A stretch of 64,000 nt of DNA from JAAZHD01 sp012510895. GTDB taxonomy: Bacteria; Bacillota; Clostridia; Caldicoprobacterales; DTU083. Under the pieces are notes generated by a model. That model did not search any database. It saw only the letters and a list, made by a program, of their open reading frames with translations, and had not been told where the DNA came from. The translations under genes were made by a program, and so were the position numbers. Location: contig JBMNJC010000026.1 in assembly GCA_050951465.1 (NCBI GenBank), positions 49,130 to 113,129 on the forward strand, written 5' to 3'. Every line of letters begins with the position of its first letter. Within the stretch, counting starts at the first letter, position 1. Of the stretch, positions 8,081-15,605 are shown in pieces.

Positions 8081-9526
8081 ATGAATCATTTGCAAAGTAC
8101 ATATATTTATAAAACGATGAAAATGACATTTATACTAATTGCACTTATATTTCTGTTATCCGCACTTCCTGCCGCCCATGTCTATGCAACGCAGGATCAA
8201 ACCATCGAAATAATCGTTGAAAAGCCCAATACCCAGGATGAATTTGAGCTGACTGCTGAAGGCGCAGTTCTAATGGAACAGCGGACCGGTAAAGTGCTGT
8301 TTGGAAAGCAGGCACATACCCGGCTGTATCCAGCCAGTACCACTAAAATCCTGACTGCGCTTCTGGCCGCGGAACATGGCGATCTGGATGAGATAGTAAC
8401 CGTCGGAGAAGAAATCTGCATGCTGGCGTGGGACGGCTCCAAGGCGGGGTTGGAGGAAAATGAAAAGATCTCTCTAAGAGACCTGGTATACGGGCTGCTC
8501 ATCAACTCCGGAAATGACGCTGCCAATACTATAGCAGTACATATTGCCAGAAAAGTATCCGGTAAAAACCTTACTACTGAAGAAGCGCTTAATTATTTCA
8601 ATGATATGATGAACCAAAGGGCAAAAGAGGCTGGCGCCTACAACACCCATTTTGCCAATCCCCACGGTTATCATGATGAGTCACATTATACCACCCCGTA
8701 TGATCTCGCCATGATCGGAAGAGAAGCCATGAAGAATGAGTTTTTCAGAGAAGCAATAGGTGTAAGGGCCATGGACAACAAGTATTGGTCCACCGGCGAG
8801 CCCCGCTTCTGGAGGAGCAAGAACAAATTAATAAATGAAAAATCATCCCAGTATTATGAATATGCCGTAGGAGGCAAAACCGGATATACCAGACAGGCCG
8901 GGCAGTGTTTAATATCCTTTGCCGCAAAAAACGGCATGGACCTTATAACCGTAGTAATGAAGTCTGCCCAGGACATGCAGTGGCCTGAGACCAGGATGCT
9001 TTTTGAATTTGGTTTTAATAACTTTGAGTATTATGCTCCCATAGAGATGGGAACTATGATAGAAAGAGTACCGGTAGACAATCACCTGCCGGATGAGCCA
9101 GGATTCGTATCCGCCGTCATTACGGAAAATTGGCAGGATATTTTGAGAAAAGATGATATAAAGCAAATTAAACAGGAAATAAGGTGGGAACCTTCACTGC
9201 TTTCCGAAAATGCCGAAGAAGAAACGCCCCGCCTGAAGGCACCAATCTATGAAGGCCAGAAAATCGGGGAATTATATCTTACACTGAAAGGAAAGGAACT
9301 GGCCCGCATTCCCCTGGCTGCTTCCCAAAGTATAAAAGGGAAGAAACAAAAAAAGGTTATGGAAAACATAACCCCTGATGAACCTGAGCCGAAAGAAGGT
9401 TCCTCTTCCTTCAGCTGGTTCCGTGCAATATTGGTACTGCTGTCAGCCTTTCTTATCCTCCGTACTACAGTTTTTTCATTAATTACTCAAGAAGGCGAAA
9501 AAGGAAACGAAGGTATGAAAACCTGA
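8081..9526 (+). CDS. D-alanyl-D-alanine carboxypeptidase (DacF/DacB type)
   Basis: Penicillin-binding protein of the S11 family. It has a signal peptide (residues 13-37), the catalytic SxxK (Ser86, Lys89 in PASTTK), SGN (143-145) and KTG near 249, then a C-terminal beta domain and a C-terminal membrane helix. It removes the terminal D-Ala from pentapeptide stems and limits cross-linking. In sporulators DacF/DacB modulate cortex cross-linking, and the neighbouring sleB fits a spore role. Convergent with rsfS. TATAAT lies at 8014-8019, but no good -35 accompanies it, so a sporulation sigma factor may be used. Confidence 0.88.
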   Translation: MNHLQSTYIYKTMKMTFILIALIFLLSALPAAHVYATQDQTIEIIVEKPNTQDEFELTAEGAVLMEQRTGKVLFGKQAHTRLYPASTTKILTALLAAEHGDLDEIVTVGEEICMLAWDGSKAGLEENEKISLRDLVYGLLINSGNDAANTIAVHIARKVSGKNLTTEEALNYFNDMMNQRAKEAGAYNTHFANPHGYHDESHYTTPYDLAMIGREAMKNEFFREAIGVRAMDNKYWSTGEPRFWRSKNKLINEKSSQYYEYAVGGKTGYTRQAGQCLISFAAKNGMDLITVVMKSAQDMQWPETRMLFEFGFNNFEYYAPIEMGTMIERVPVDNHLPDEPGFVSAVITENWQDILRKDDIKQIKQEIRWEPSLLSENAEEETPRLKAPIYEGQKIGELYLTLKGKELARIPLAASQSIKGKKQKKVMENITPDEPEPKEGSSSFSWFRAILVLLSAFLILRTTVFSLITQEGEKGNEGMKT

Positions 9527-9548
9527 CAATATATCGCAGATTTTAATC

Positions 9549-9896
9549 TTAATCGGTAGAATTTGAACTGACTCGTTCGGCATCCGACCAAAGCCGTTCC
9601 AGGTTATAAAAAGCTCTTTCTTCATAATGAAAGATATGCACAATTATGTCATTATAGTCCAAAGCGACCCAGCGGCTGCCCCGGTCCATATGCCGGAGGG
9701 AAATTCCCTTTTCCGCCATTTTTTCCTGCAATTCCTCGGTTAAGGAACTCACTTGCAGTTCCGATCGGCCGGAGGCAATTACAAAATAGTCTGCCAGGGT
9801 GGTAAGGCGGCTGATGTCCAGCACCACTACATTTTCGGCTTTCTTTTCATCCAATATGTCGGCAATTTCCTGTGCCAGTTTTTGGGGGTTATTCAA
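9549..9896 (-). CDS. rsfS: Ribosome silencing factor RsfS
   Basis: The 115-residue protein has the full family core: VVLDISRLTTLADYFVIASG, HMDRGSRWVALDYNDIIVHIF and FYNLERLW. RsfS binds L14 and blocks joining of the subunits in starvation. A TTG start at 9896 is chosen because AAGGAGG lies eight bases upstream and the length then equals the family norm; starting at the ATG at 9974 would add 26 residues and overlap yqeK. It is the last gene of the nadD-yqeK-rsfS group, a common Firmicute order. Confidence 0.92.
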   Translation of the reverse strand: MNNPQKLAQEIADILDEKKAENVVVLDISRLTTLADYFVIASGRSELQVSSLTEELQEKMAEKGISLRHMDRGSRWVALDYNDIIVHIFHYEERAFYNLERLWSDAERVSSNSTD

Positions 9897-9951
9897 TACG
9901 AAATCCTCCTTTTTTATTCTTAATTTTATGTAACTAATATTTTTCTGCGAA

Positions 9952-10533
9952 TCAAGTTGGATCCTGCATTTCAAGTATAAGGGAATTTCTTGCCTCTACA
10001 GTTAAAGGATGCAGCAATCTTCCTCTTTTCATTACATTATGAATGGAAAATTCCAGACTTGTCAATATTGCCCGGTTCAAATCGATAAAGGCCAGCTCTC
10101 TCAACTCTTCAACACCGGGAAAGCTGCGGCCTTCTTCTATATAGTCTGCCAGAAAGATAATTTTTTCAAGCAGGGTCATATCCTTCCTTCCGGTGGTGTG
10201 ATATGCAATTGCCCCCTGAATTTCCTCATCTTCAATATGGAAGAGTTCTTTTGCCAGATATGCTCCCAAGGGGGCGTGAAGAAGGGACATATTCCTTAAC
10301 GATATTTCATCGGGTTCATAGCCATGTCTTTTTGCCAGCTTAAGGCATTCATCCATGGAAAGGTCTTTGGCGCAGTCATGCACCAGGCCGGCAAGTTCTG
10401 CTTTTTTTACATCGGCGCCGTAATGTTCTGCCAATTTAACAGCCATGCGGCTGACCCCAATAGAATGCCTGAGTCTTTCCTCATTTATCCATTTGCCAAG
10501 TTCCTGTATTATGCTGTCTTTATCAGTTAACAT
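9952..10533 (-). CDS. yqeK: HD-domain hydrolase YqeK
   Basis: HD-domain protein with H...HD...D motifs: RHSIGVSRMA, GLVHDCAKDL, AYHTTG and LADYIE. Characterised YqeK proteins are symmetrical Ap4A hydrolases, splitting diadenosine tetraphosphate to two ADP. The position between nadD and rsfS is the conserved one. AAGGAG lies seven bases before the ATG. Confidence 0.9.
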   Translation of the reverse strand: MLTDKDSIIQELGKWINEERLRHSIGVSRMAVKLAEHYGADVKKAELAGLVHDCAKDLSMDECLKLAKRHGYEPDEISLRNMSLLHAPLGAYLAKELFHIEDEEIQGAIAYHTTGRKDMTLLEKIIFLADYIEEGRSFPGVEELRELAFIDLNRAILTSLEFSIHNVMKRGRLLHPLTVEARNSLILEMQDPT

Positions 10534-10545
10534 CCTGCAGCTCCT

Positions 10546-11160
10546 TTATCCTTTGTATAGATTATGTTCTATTATATATTTATACACTTCTTCCGGAACC
10601 AAATACCGAATTGTCTGATTATTTTTCAGCCTTTTTCTAATTAATTTGGACGAAACTTCCAGATGCGGCCCTTCCAAAAAATGAATTACGGCATTAAAAG
10701 TCTCTTCAAGCCAATTTGCCTCCTTCAGCTGCTCATCCATGGCAACACCCGGTCTTTCATATACAATGAACCGGCACAGTTTTGCCACGGAATTAAATTC
10801 ACGCCAGTTCTTCAGTTCCAATAGTGTATCTCCGCCAATTATGAAAAAGAGTTCATTACCTGGGTATTCCTCTCTAAGCTCCCTTAAAGTGTCTATGGTG
10901 TAGGTGGTCCCTTTTCGCTCCACCTCTCTTGGATCTACCTTAAAAAAAGGATTATGCTCAGCTGCCCGCCGAAGCATTTCTATCCGATCTTTTCCCGGTG
11001 CCAGCCGGATATTTTTCTTATGAGGAGGATCTCCGGCAGGAATAAAAAGAACATAATCAAGGGCATAGGCATCCCTGGCTGCCTCAGCTGCAAATACATG
11101 ACCTATATGAACAGGATCGAAGGTTCCTCCCAGGATCCCGATTCTTCGTCCTACGCTCAT
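10546..11160 (-). CDS. nadD: Nicotinate-nucleotide adenylyltransferase
   Basis: Nucleotidyltransferase alpha/beta phosphodiesterase family: GGTFDPVHIGHV carries the HxGH-type motif (HIGH), PPHKK and FIIGGDTLLEL bind the nucleotide, and SSKLIRKRL is the C-terminal ISSTxIR-like motif. It converts nicotinate mononucleotide and ATP to deamido-NAD in NAD synthesis. The start has GGGAGG upstream. The yqeK gene follows after 12 bases. Confidence 0.94.
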   Translation of the reverse strand: MSVGRRIGILGGTFDPVHIGHVFAAEAARDAYALDYVLFIPAGDPPHKKNIRLAPGKDRIEMLRRAAEHNPFFKVDPREVERKGTTYTIDTLRELREEYPGNELFFIIGGDTLLELKNWREFNSVAKLCRFIVYERPGVAMDEQLKEANWLEETFNAVIHFLEGPHLEVSSKLIRKRLKNNQTIRYLVPEEVYKYIIEHNLYKG

Positions 11161-11285
11161 GGTTTTCCTCCCTTAGATTACAATAGTAATTTAATATTAA
11201 CATAATTGAACCATAATACAAAGATTTCCTTATTATGATTAAAAACTGATTAAAATGTCAATCATTGCCATAGGAGGTGTATGCC

Positions 11286-12197
11286 TTGAAAAAATGGAAA
11301 GATACCATCAGGCGCTACAGGTACTACAGCGGTAATTCCTTTCTTGCACTGATAATCAACATGGTTTTTCTGGAGCTTTTCCTTTTCGTCATCGGATACC
11401 TGTGGTTTGTTCAAAGGACCAAGATACCTGTTTTGGCCCTCTTCCTTACCCTGACAATTCTCAGCCTGGTGACCGCTGCACTTGTGCTGCGGCACTATCA
11501 ATCCTATCAGAAGAAAAAAGCGGAAGCTAGACGAAGAGCCGGACGTGAATTCCTTGCTTCGGAACTTAGAAAGCTGAATTCCGATGAATTTAAGCTTCAA
11601 ATCATGAACCTGCTGATGCAGCTGAGCAGCATAGCGGATGTAAAAACCAGCAGCGAATTCCTTGAGGCTTTTATAAAAGGCAAAAGAACCGCCATTGGCT
11701 GCTGCCGTCTTGAACCTGAAGAAGAAGTCTCCGCAAAGCAGATCAGAGATTTTATCAACCTTGCCAGGATGGAAGGGTATTCCCAGGCTGTATTTATCAC
11801 TTCGGGCAAGTATTCGGACAAGTGCAGGGAACTGGAGCAAAAAAGCAATACCAGCGAAAGCTTTCAACTGCAGCTGATGGACATGGAAGAAGTGCTGGAC
11901 CGAATGGAAGAGGCAGGCATATTCCCGGATGAAAAAACAATTGATGCCCTTATTGACAAACAGATTATCAGCTGGAAAAGTAAATTTTCGCTTTTGAAAA
12001 AAACAGCCCTTGCGCCGAAGCGGATCAGAACCTATACAGTCTATTCCATACTCTTCTTTATCCTGTCCAGGATATTCCGTTATATGAGCACCTATTACCT
12101 TTTTGCTTCCGCTGCCTTTTTAATTCTTGCCCTCATTACAGGATTTAACAAATACAGGCATGTTGAAAAAGCCGGAAGTCAAAAGCAGCTGTTATAA
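11286..12197 (+). CDS. Membrane protein with restriction-endonuclease-like (Mrr-like) central domain, unknown function
   Basis: Two N-terminal membrane helices (about residues 18-36 and 43-62), a basic linker (KKKAEARRRAGRE), a soluble middle (85-215) and two C-terminal helices (about 245-285). The middle resembles the Mrr/restriction-endonuclease fold of other clostridial membrane proteins (EFLASELRKLNSDEF, FLEAFIKGKRTAIGC, QAVFITSGKYS), but no clear D-(E/Q)xK catalytic set is evident, so this is a tentative fold call. The TTG start at 11286 is preferred because AGGAGG lies eight bases upstream; a GTG at 11277 overlaps that site. It stands alone between nadD and obg, on the opposite strand to both. 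Confidence 0.55.
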   Translation: MKKWKDTIRRYRYYSGNSFLALIINMVFLELFLFVIGYLWFVQRTKIPVLALFLTLTILSLVTAALVLRHYQSYQKKKAEARRRAGREFLASELRKLNSDEFKLQIMNLLMQLSSIADVKTSSEFLEAFIKGKRTAIGCCRLEPEEEVSAKQIRDFINLARMEGYSQAVFITSGKYSDKCRELEQKSNTSESFQLQLMDMEEVLDRMEEAGIFPDEKTIDALIDKQIISWKSKFSLLKKTALAPKRIRTYTVYSILFFILSRIFRYMSTYYLFASAAFLILALITGFNKYRHVEKAGSQKQLL

Positions 12198-12207
12198 AGC
12201 TTCCTGC

Positions 12208-13479
12208 TTATTCCATAAAGTCGAATTCCATATCGCCTATCCGGACAGTATCTCCGTCTTTCACGCCTTTTTTCCTTAAAGCATCTATAATGCCCATCCT
12301 TCGAAGGGCCCGCTGGAAATAATGCATGGACTCATAATCGTCCAGATTAACGCTGCCCATAAGCCTGTCCACAGCGTCCCCGGAAAGGATGTACACACCG
12401 TCCTCTTCCCTGATCTCCAGAGGTTTTGCCTCCTCCAGCTCATGCAAATCAACTTCCGCATCCTCAAAGGATTCCGGTTCAGGCAGTTCCTTCAGAAGCA
12501 CCATAACCTTATCAAGCAAGGGATCAAAGCCCTGGTTCCGGGCCGCCGAAACTGAATATACCGGATACCCCAAGGGCTCCAGTTCTGCCCTTAACCGCTT
12601 GAGATTCTCCTCCGCACCCGGAAGATCTGATTTGTTGGCGGCGATTATCTGCGGCCGCTCAGCCAGTTTTTCACTGTACTGCTTTAACTCCCGGTTTATG
12701 ATGTGGAAATCCTCAACCGGATCCCTACCCTCTATGCCGGAAACATCAATAACATGAATCAGCATCCTTGTCCGTTCAATATGCCTTAAAAATTCATATC
12801 CCAGGCCGACACCCTGGTGGGCTCCTTCAATTATGCCCGGAATATCGGCCATGACAAAAGATTGTCCCCTTCGCACTTCCACCACTCCAAGGTTGGGCTT
12901 TAAAGTTGTAAAATGATAATCCGCAATCTTGGGGCGGGCTGAGGACAGTATGGACAGGATAGTGGATTTTCCTACATTGGGAAAGCCCACAAGACCTACA
13001 TCGGCTATGGATTTAAGTTCCAGAATGACAGTGCGCTCCTGTCCCTTCATTCCCTGCTGGGCGAAACGGGGAGCCTGCCTGGTTGATGTCGTAAAACGGG
13101 CATTCCCAAGGCCGCCCTTGCCGCCCCGTGCAAGGACTTTCCTCTGCCCCGGGGTTTTCATGTCAGCCAGAACCAAACCTGTAATCTCATCTATAACCAG
13201 AGTGCCGGGCGGAACCAGAATAATCTCCGGTTCCCCGCTTTTGCCGGCCATATTTTTTCCCTTTCCATGTTCTCCGTTCCGGGCCCTGAATTTTCTCTTA
13301 TAACGAAAATCCATCAGGGTATGGAGACCTGGATTCACTTCAAATATTATATCTCCTCCGCGGCCGCCGTCACCGCCGTCGGGACCGCCGTTCGGGATGT
13401 ACTTTTCTCTGCGGAAAGAAACAGCACCATTTCCGCCGTCTCCGGCTTTAATGGTAATTTTGACCTTATCTATAAACAT
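12208..13479 (-). CDS. obg: GTPase Obg
   Basis: Essential ribosome-assembly and stress GTPase. The glycine-rich Obg fold is residues 1-157 (GDGGNGAVSFRREKY, GGPDGGDGGRGGD). The G domain is about 158-330 with G1 GFPNVGKST, G3 DIPGI and G4 NKSD. The C-terminal OCT domain is about 345-423. Start at ATG 13479 (MFIDKVKI) with AGGTGA six bases upstream; two earlier in-frame starts lie inside that site. It is normally next to rpmA; here a plus-strand gene separates them. Confidence 0.95.
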   Translation of the reverse strand: MFIDKVKITIKAGDGGNGAVSFRREKYIPNGGPDGGDGGRGGDIIFEVNPGLHTLMDFRYKRKFRARNGEHGKGKNMAGKSGEPEIILVPPGTLVIDEITGLVLADMKTPGQRKVLARGGKGGLGNARFTTSTRQAPRFAQQGMKGQERTVILELKSIADVGLVGFPNVGKSTILSILSSARPKIADYHFTTLKPNLGVVEVRRGQSFVMADIPGIIEGAHQGVGLGYEFLRHIERTRMLIHVIDVSGIEGRDPVEDFHIINRELKQYSEKLAERPQIIAANKSDLPGAEENLKRLRAELEPLGYPVYSVSAARNQGFDPLLDKVMVLLKELPEPESFEDAEVDLHELEEAKPLEIREEDGVYILSGDAVDRLMGSVNLDDYESMHYFQRALRRMGIIDALRKKGVKDGDTVRIGDMEFDFME

Positions 13480-13691
13480 TTTCATCACCTGTTTTAGAAT
13501 TATACCATACTCAAATTTTATGGTACAGTTACTCTTCTTATTATCATAAACGACAGAAATCTGATTTAATCCGAATATTTCTTATTCTTCATAAAACAAG
13601 ATACAGTTATGTAAAAAATTGGCCGTAAAGGGCGCATATGTATTATAATAGCATTAATACTACCGGAATAATATCGGAGGGAGATGGAAAG

Positions 13692-14414
13692 ATGAAAGTT
13701 TTGTCTATTGGAAACAGTTTCTCCAGCGATGCCCACAGGTATCTGCATAAAGTTGCAAAAGCCGACAACTATGATATGAAATGTGTAAATCTGTATATCG
13801 GCGGTTGTTCCCTTTTCCGGCATTTTATTAACATGAACAATGATACAAGGGCTTATCTGCTGGAATTCAACGGGGAAGGGACCGGCTTCTATGTTGCCAT
13901 TAAGGAAACCCTGCAAAGCGACGAGTGGGACTATATTACCCTGCAGCAGGTAAGCCGCCTCAGCGTTTCGTACGATACATACTGCCCCTATATACAGGAA
14001 CTGACCAAATATATCCGGTATCATTCACCTAAAACAAAAATATTGCTGCATCAGACTTGGGCTTATGAAAAGGACAGTGAAAAGCTGAAGGATTTAGGAT
14101 ATGCAAGCCCGGATGATATGTTTGCGGACCTGAAGAAAGCATATGAAGAAGCTGCCAGGGATATAAAGGCAGATGGAATCATCCCGGCGGGACAGTGCAT
14201 GCAAAACCTTTCGGCCAACGGTATGGAGACAATCCACCGTGACAGCTACCATGCCGGCCTTGGGGCTGCCAGATACGCTATTGCCCTTACCTGGTACGGA
14301 TATATGACAGGCAATCCTGTTGAAGATAATGCTTTCCGTGAATTTGATGTGCCTGTTTCTGAATACGAAGCAGAGATTGCCCGTAATTCTGCCGCTGAAG
14401 CCCTGAAAGAATAA
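13692..14414 (+). CDS. DUF4886-like SGNH-fold protein
   Basis: The N-terminus KVLSIGNSFSSDAHRYLHKVA is the DUF4886 version of the SGNH hydrolase block I (GNSFS). Later features are GGCS near residue 42, LQQVSRLS near 85 and a C-terminal HRDSYHAG with the block V Asp/His. This suggests an esterase or lipase-like fold acting on a carbohydrate ester, but the substrate is unknown. No signal peptide is seen. The ATG at 13692 is preferred; GGAGGG and GGAAAG lie upstream. It is inserted on the plus strand between obg and rpmA, which is atypical and suggests gain of a single gene. Confidence 0.65.
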   Translation: MKVLSIGNSFSSDAHRYLHKVAKADNYDMKCVNLYIGGCSLFRHFINMNNDTRAYLLEFNGEGTGFYVAIKETLQSDEWDYITLQQVSRLSVSYDTYCPYIQELTKYIRYHSPKTKILLHQTWAYEKDSEKLKDLGYASPDDMFADLKKAYEEAARDIKADGIIPAGQCMQNLSANGMETIHRDSYHAGLGAARYAIALTWYGYMTGNPVEDNAFREFDVPVSEYEAEIARNSAAEALKE

Positions 14415-14440
14415 ATGCTCCGCAAATACTTCAGCAGACC

Positions 14441-14471
14441 GCAAAAAACCACTGCTTTATCGGCAGTGGTT
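14441..14471 (-). terminator. Terminator of rplU-prp-rpmA
   Basis: On the minus strand, AACCACTGC and GCAGTGGTT form a nine-pair stem followed by TTTTTT. It lies 37 bases past the rpmA stop. On the plus strand it could also act, more weakly, behind the DUF4886 gene. Confidence 0.75.
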
Positions 14472-14507
14472 AATATTTTGCTTAATCAGTTCTCGTATTT
14501 ACCATGT

Positions 14508-14819
14508 TTAAGACTGTGCTGCTGCAACTTCCTCTACTTCTGTATAAGGATATACGCTTACACGTTTCTTAGTCTTGCTTACACGCTCAAATCTTACAAC
14601 GCCGTCTATTTTTGCAAATAGTGTATCATCCTTGCCTCTTCCGACATTAAGTCCCGGATGTATTTTGGTGCCTCTTTGACGAACCAAAATATTGCCTGCC
14701 AGTACAAACTGACCGTCAGCTCTTTTCAGACCAAGTCTTTTGGACTCACTGTCACGTCCGTTACGGGAACTTCCTACTCCCTTTTTGGAAGCAAAAAGCT
14801 GCAAATCCATTCTGAACAT
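14508..14819 (-). CDS. rpmA: Ribosomal protein bL27 with Prp-cleavable leader
   Basis: The protein has the L27 core (ASKKGVGSSRNGRDSESKRLG, GNILVRQRGT) preceded by MFRMDLQLF. That leader is the Firmicute-type extension ending in LQLF|ASKK, which Prp must remove so that the exposed N-terminus can reach the peptidyl-transferase centre. The ATG directly follows the prp stop codon, so translation is coupled. Confidence 0.95.
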   Translation of the reverse strand: MFRMDLQLFASKKGVGSSRNGRDSESKRLGLKRADGQFVLAGNILVRQRGTKIHPGLNVGRGKDDTLFAKIDGVVRFERVSKTKKRVSVYPYTEVEEVAAAQS

Positions 14820-15155
14820 TCAGTCCACCTTCCTTTCTCTTATGGAGATCCGACTCGGGTACCCCAGTTTGATGCTCTGAAGCCCCGCCATCATAGTCTT
14901 AAGGATTATATCTGCACTTTTCCTCTGTTCTTCCTCTAAATTCTCAGGCAAACGGCATTCTGCCAGACCTTTTCTCTGAACCGGTTTTATGCGGATGCCC
15001 GCTACATCGGTCAGGCCGATTACTGCAGTCTGCACCACAGCCGACACTGCTGCACAAACTATGTCTTTTCCCGGCTCATCGTAACCGGCATGGCCGCTTA
15101 CCTTAAACTCCCGAATCAGACCTTCCGGATCTGTTCGGAAAGATACTTCTATCAT
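14820..15155 (-). CDS. prp: Ribosomal-processing cysteine protease Prp
   Basis: The Prp family catalytic pair lies in GHAGYDEPGKDIVCAAVSA; with the ATG at 15155 as start these are His22 and Cys34, the same numbers as in the characterised Staphylococcus aureus enzyme. It cleaves the N-terminal extension of L27 encoded immediately downstream. GGTGG lies five bases before this ATG; an ATG three codons earlier is too close to the site. It sits between rplU and rpmA, the conserved arrangement. Confidence 0.93.
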   Translation of the reverse strand: MIEVSFRTDPEGLIREFKVSGHAGYDEPGKDIVCAAVSAVVQTAVIGLTDVAGIRIKPVQRKGLAECRLPENLEEEQRKSADIILKTMMAGLQSIKLGYPSRISIRERKVD

Positions 15156-15169
15156 CACATCCACCGGCT

Positions 15170-15481
15170 TTAACCGTTGATTTTTGTAATCTGAACCTGG
15201 GTATAGGGCTGTCTGTGACCTTGTTTTCTGCGATAATTCTTTTTACTCTTAAACTTAAAAACAATGACCTTTTTGCCTTTACCCTGTTTCAGCACATTTG
15301 CTTCCACTTTGGCCCCTTCCAGGACGTGAGAACCGACTTTCAAACCATTATCATCGCTTATGGCAAGCACTTCATCGAATGTAACAAGAGAACCTACATC
15401 CGCATTCAGTTTTTCCACACGGATAATGTCGCCTTCCTGAACCTTGTACTGTTTTCCGCCTGTCTTTATAACTGCATACAT
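15170..15481 (-). CDS. rplU: Ribosomal protein bL21
   Basis: Full-length L21 (103 residues): MYAVIKTGGKQYKVQEGDII at the start and the basic KFKSKKNYRRKQGHRQPYT motif near the end. It binds 23S rRNA domain VI. First gene of rplU-prp-rpmA, preceded by an L21-type leader and a strong promoter. GGAGG is ten bases before the ATG. Confidence 0.96.
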   Translation of the reverse strand: MYAVIKTGGKQYKVQEGDIIRVEKLNADVGSLVTFDEVLAISDDNGLKVGSHVLEGAKVEANVLKQGKGKKVIVFKFKSKKNYRRKQGHRQPYTQVQITKING

Positions 15482-15575
15482 AAGTGGTGCACCTCCTCTA
15501 ACCAGTCTCGCCGAATACTGGCACCTCAGAATAATGAGGTTTTAAAAACCATATTCGAGCGGCTACACAGCAATG
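15482..15575 (-). promoter_or_regulatory. L21 leader (autoregulatory 5' UTR)
   Basis: The transcript between the promoter and rplU has a hairpin CCTCA(TTATTC)TGAGG, then GTGCCAGTATTCGGCGAGACTGG with short pairings, then AGAGGAGG. The GGCGAGAC element and its order resemble the Firmicute L21 leader, a structure thought to let ribosomal protein L21 regulate its own operon. Assignment is from memory of the family pattern, not a covariance search. Confidence 0.6.
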
Positions 15576-15605
15576 ATTCTACCACAGTTTATCTTTCGGT
15601 GTCAA
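15576..15605 (-). promoter_or_regulatory. Promoter of rplU-prp-rpmA
   Basis: Minus strand: TTGACA (15605-15600), 18-base spacer, TAGAAT (15581-15576). The -35 is perfect. It lies across the 3' end of rng, so ribosomal genes have their own promoter inside the larger cluster. Confidence 0.75.

Noticed and set aside
13566..14024. 152-codon minus-strand frame opposite the DUF4886 gene
   Set aside because: Antisense to a coherent SGNH-type protein; no ribosome-binding site and no family resemblance.
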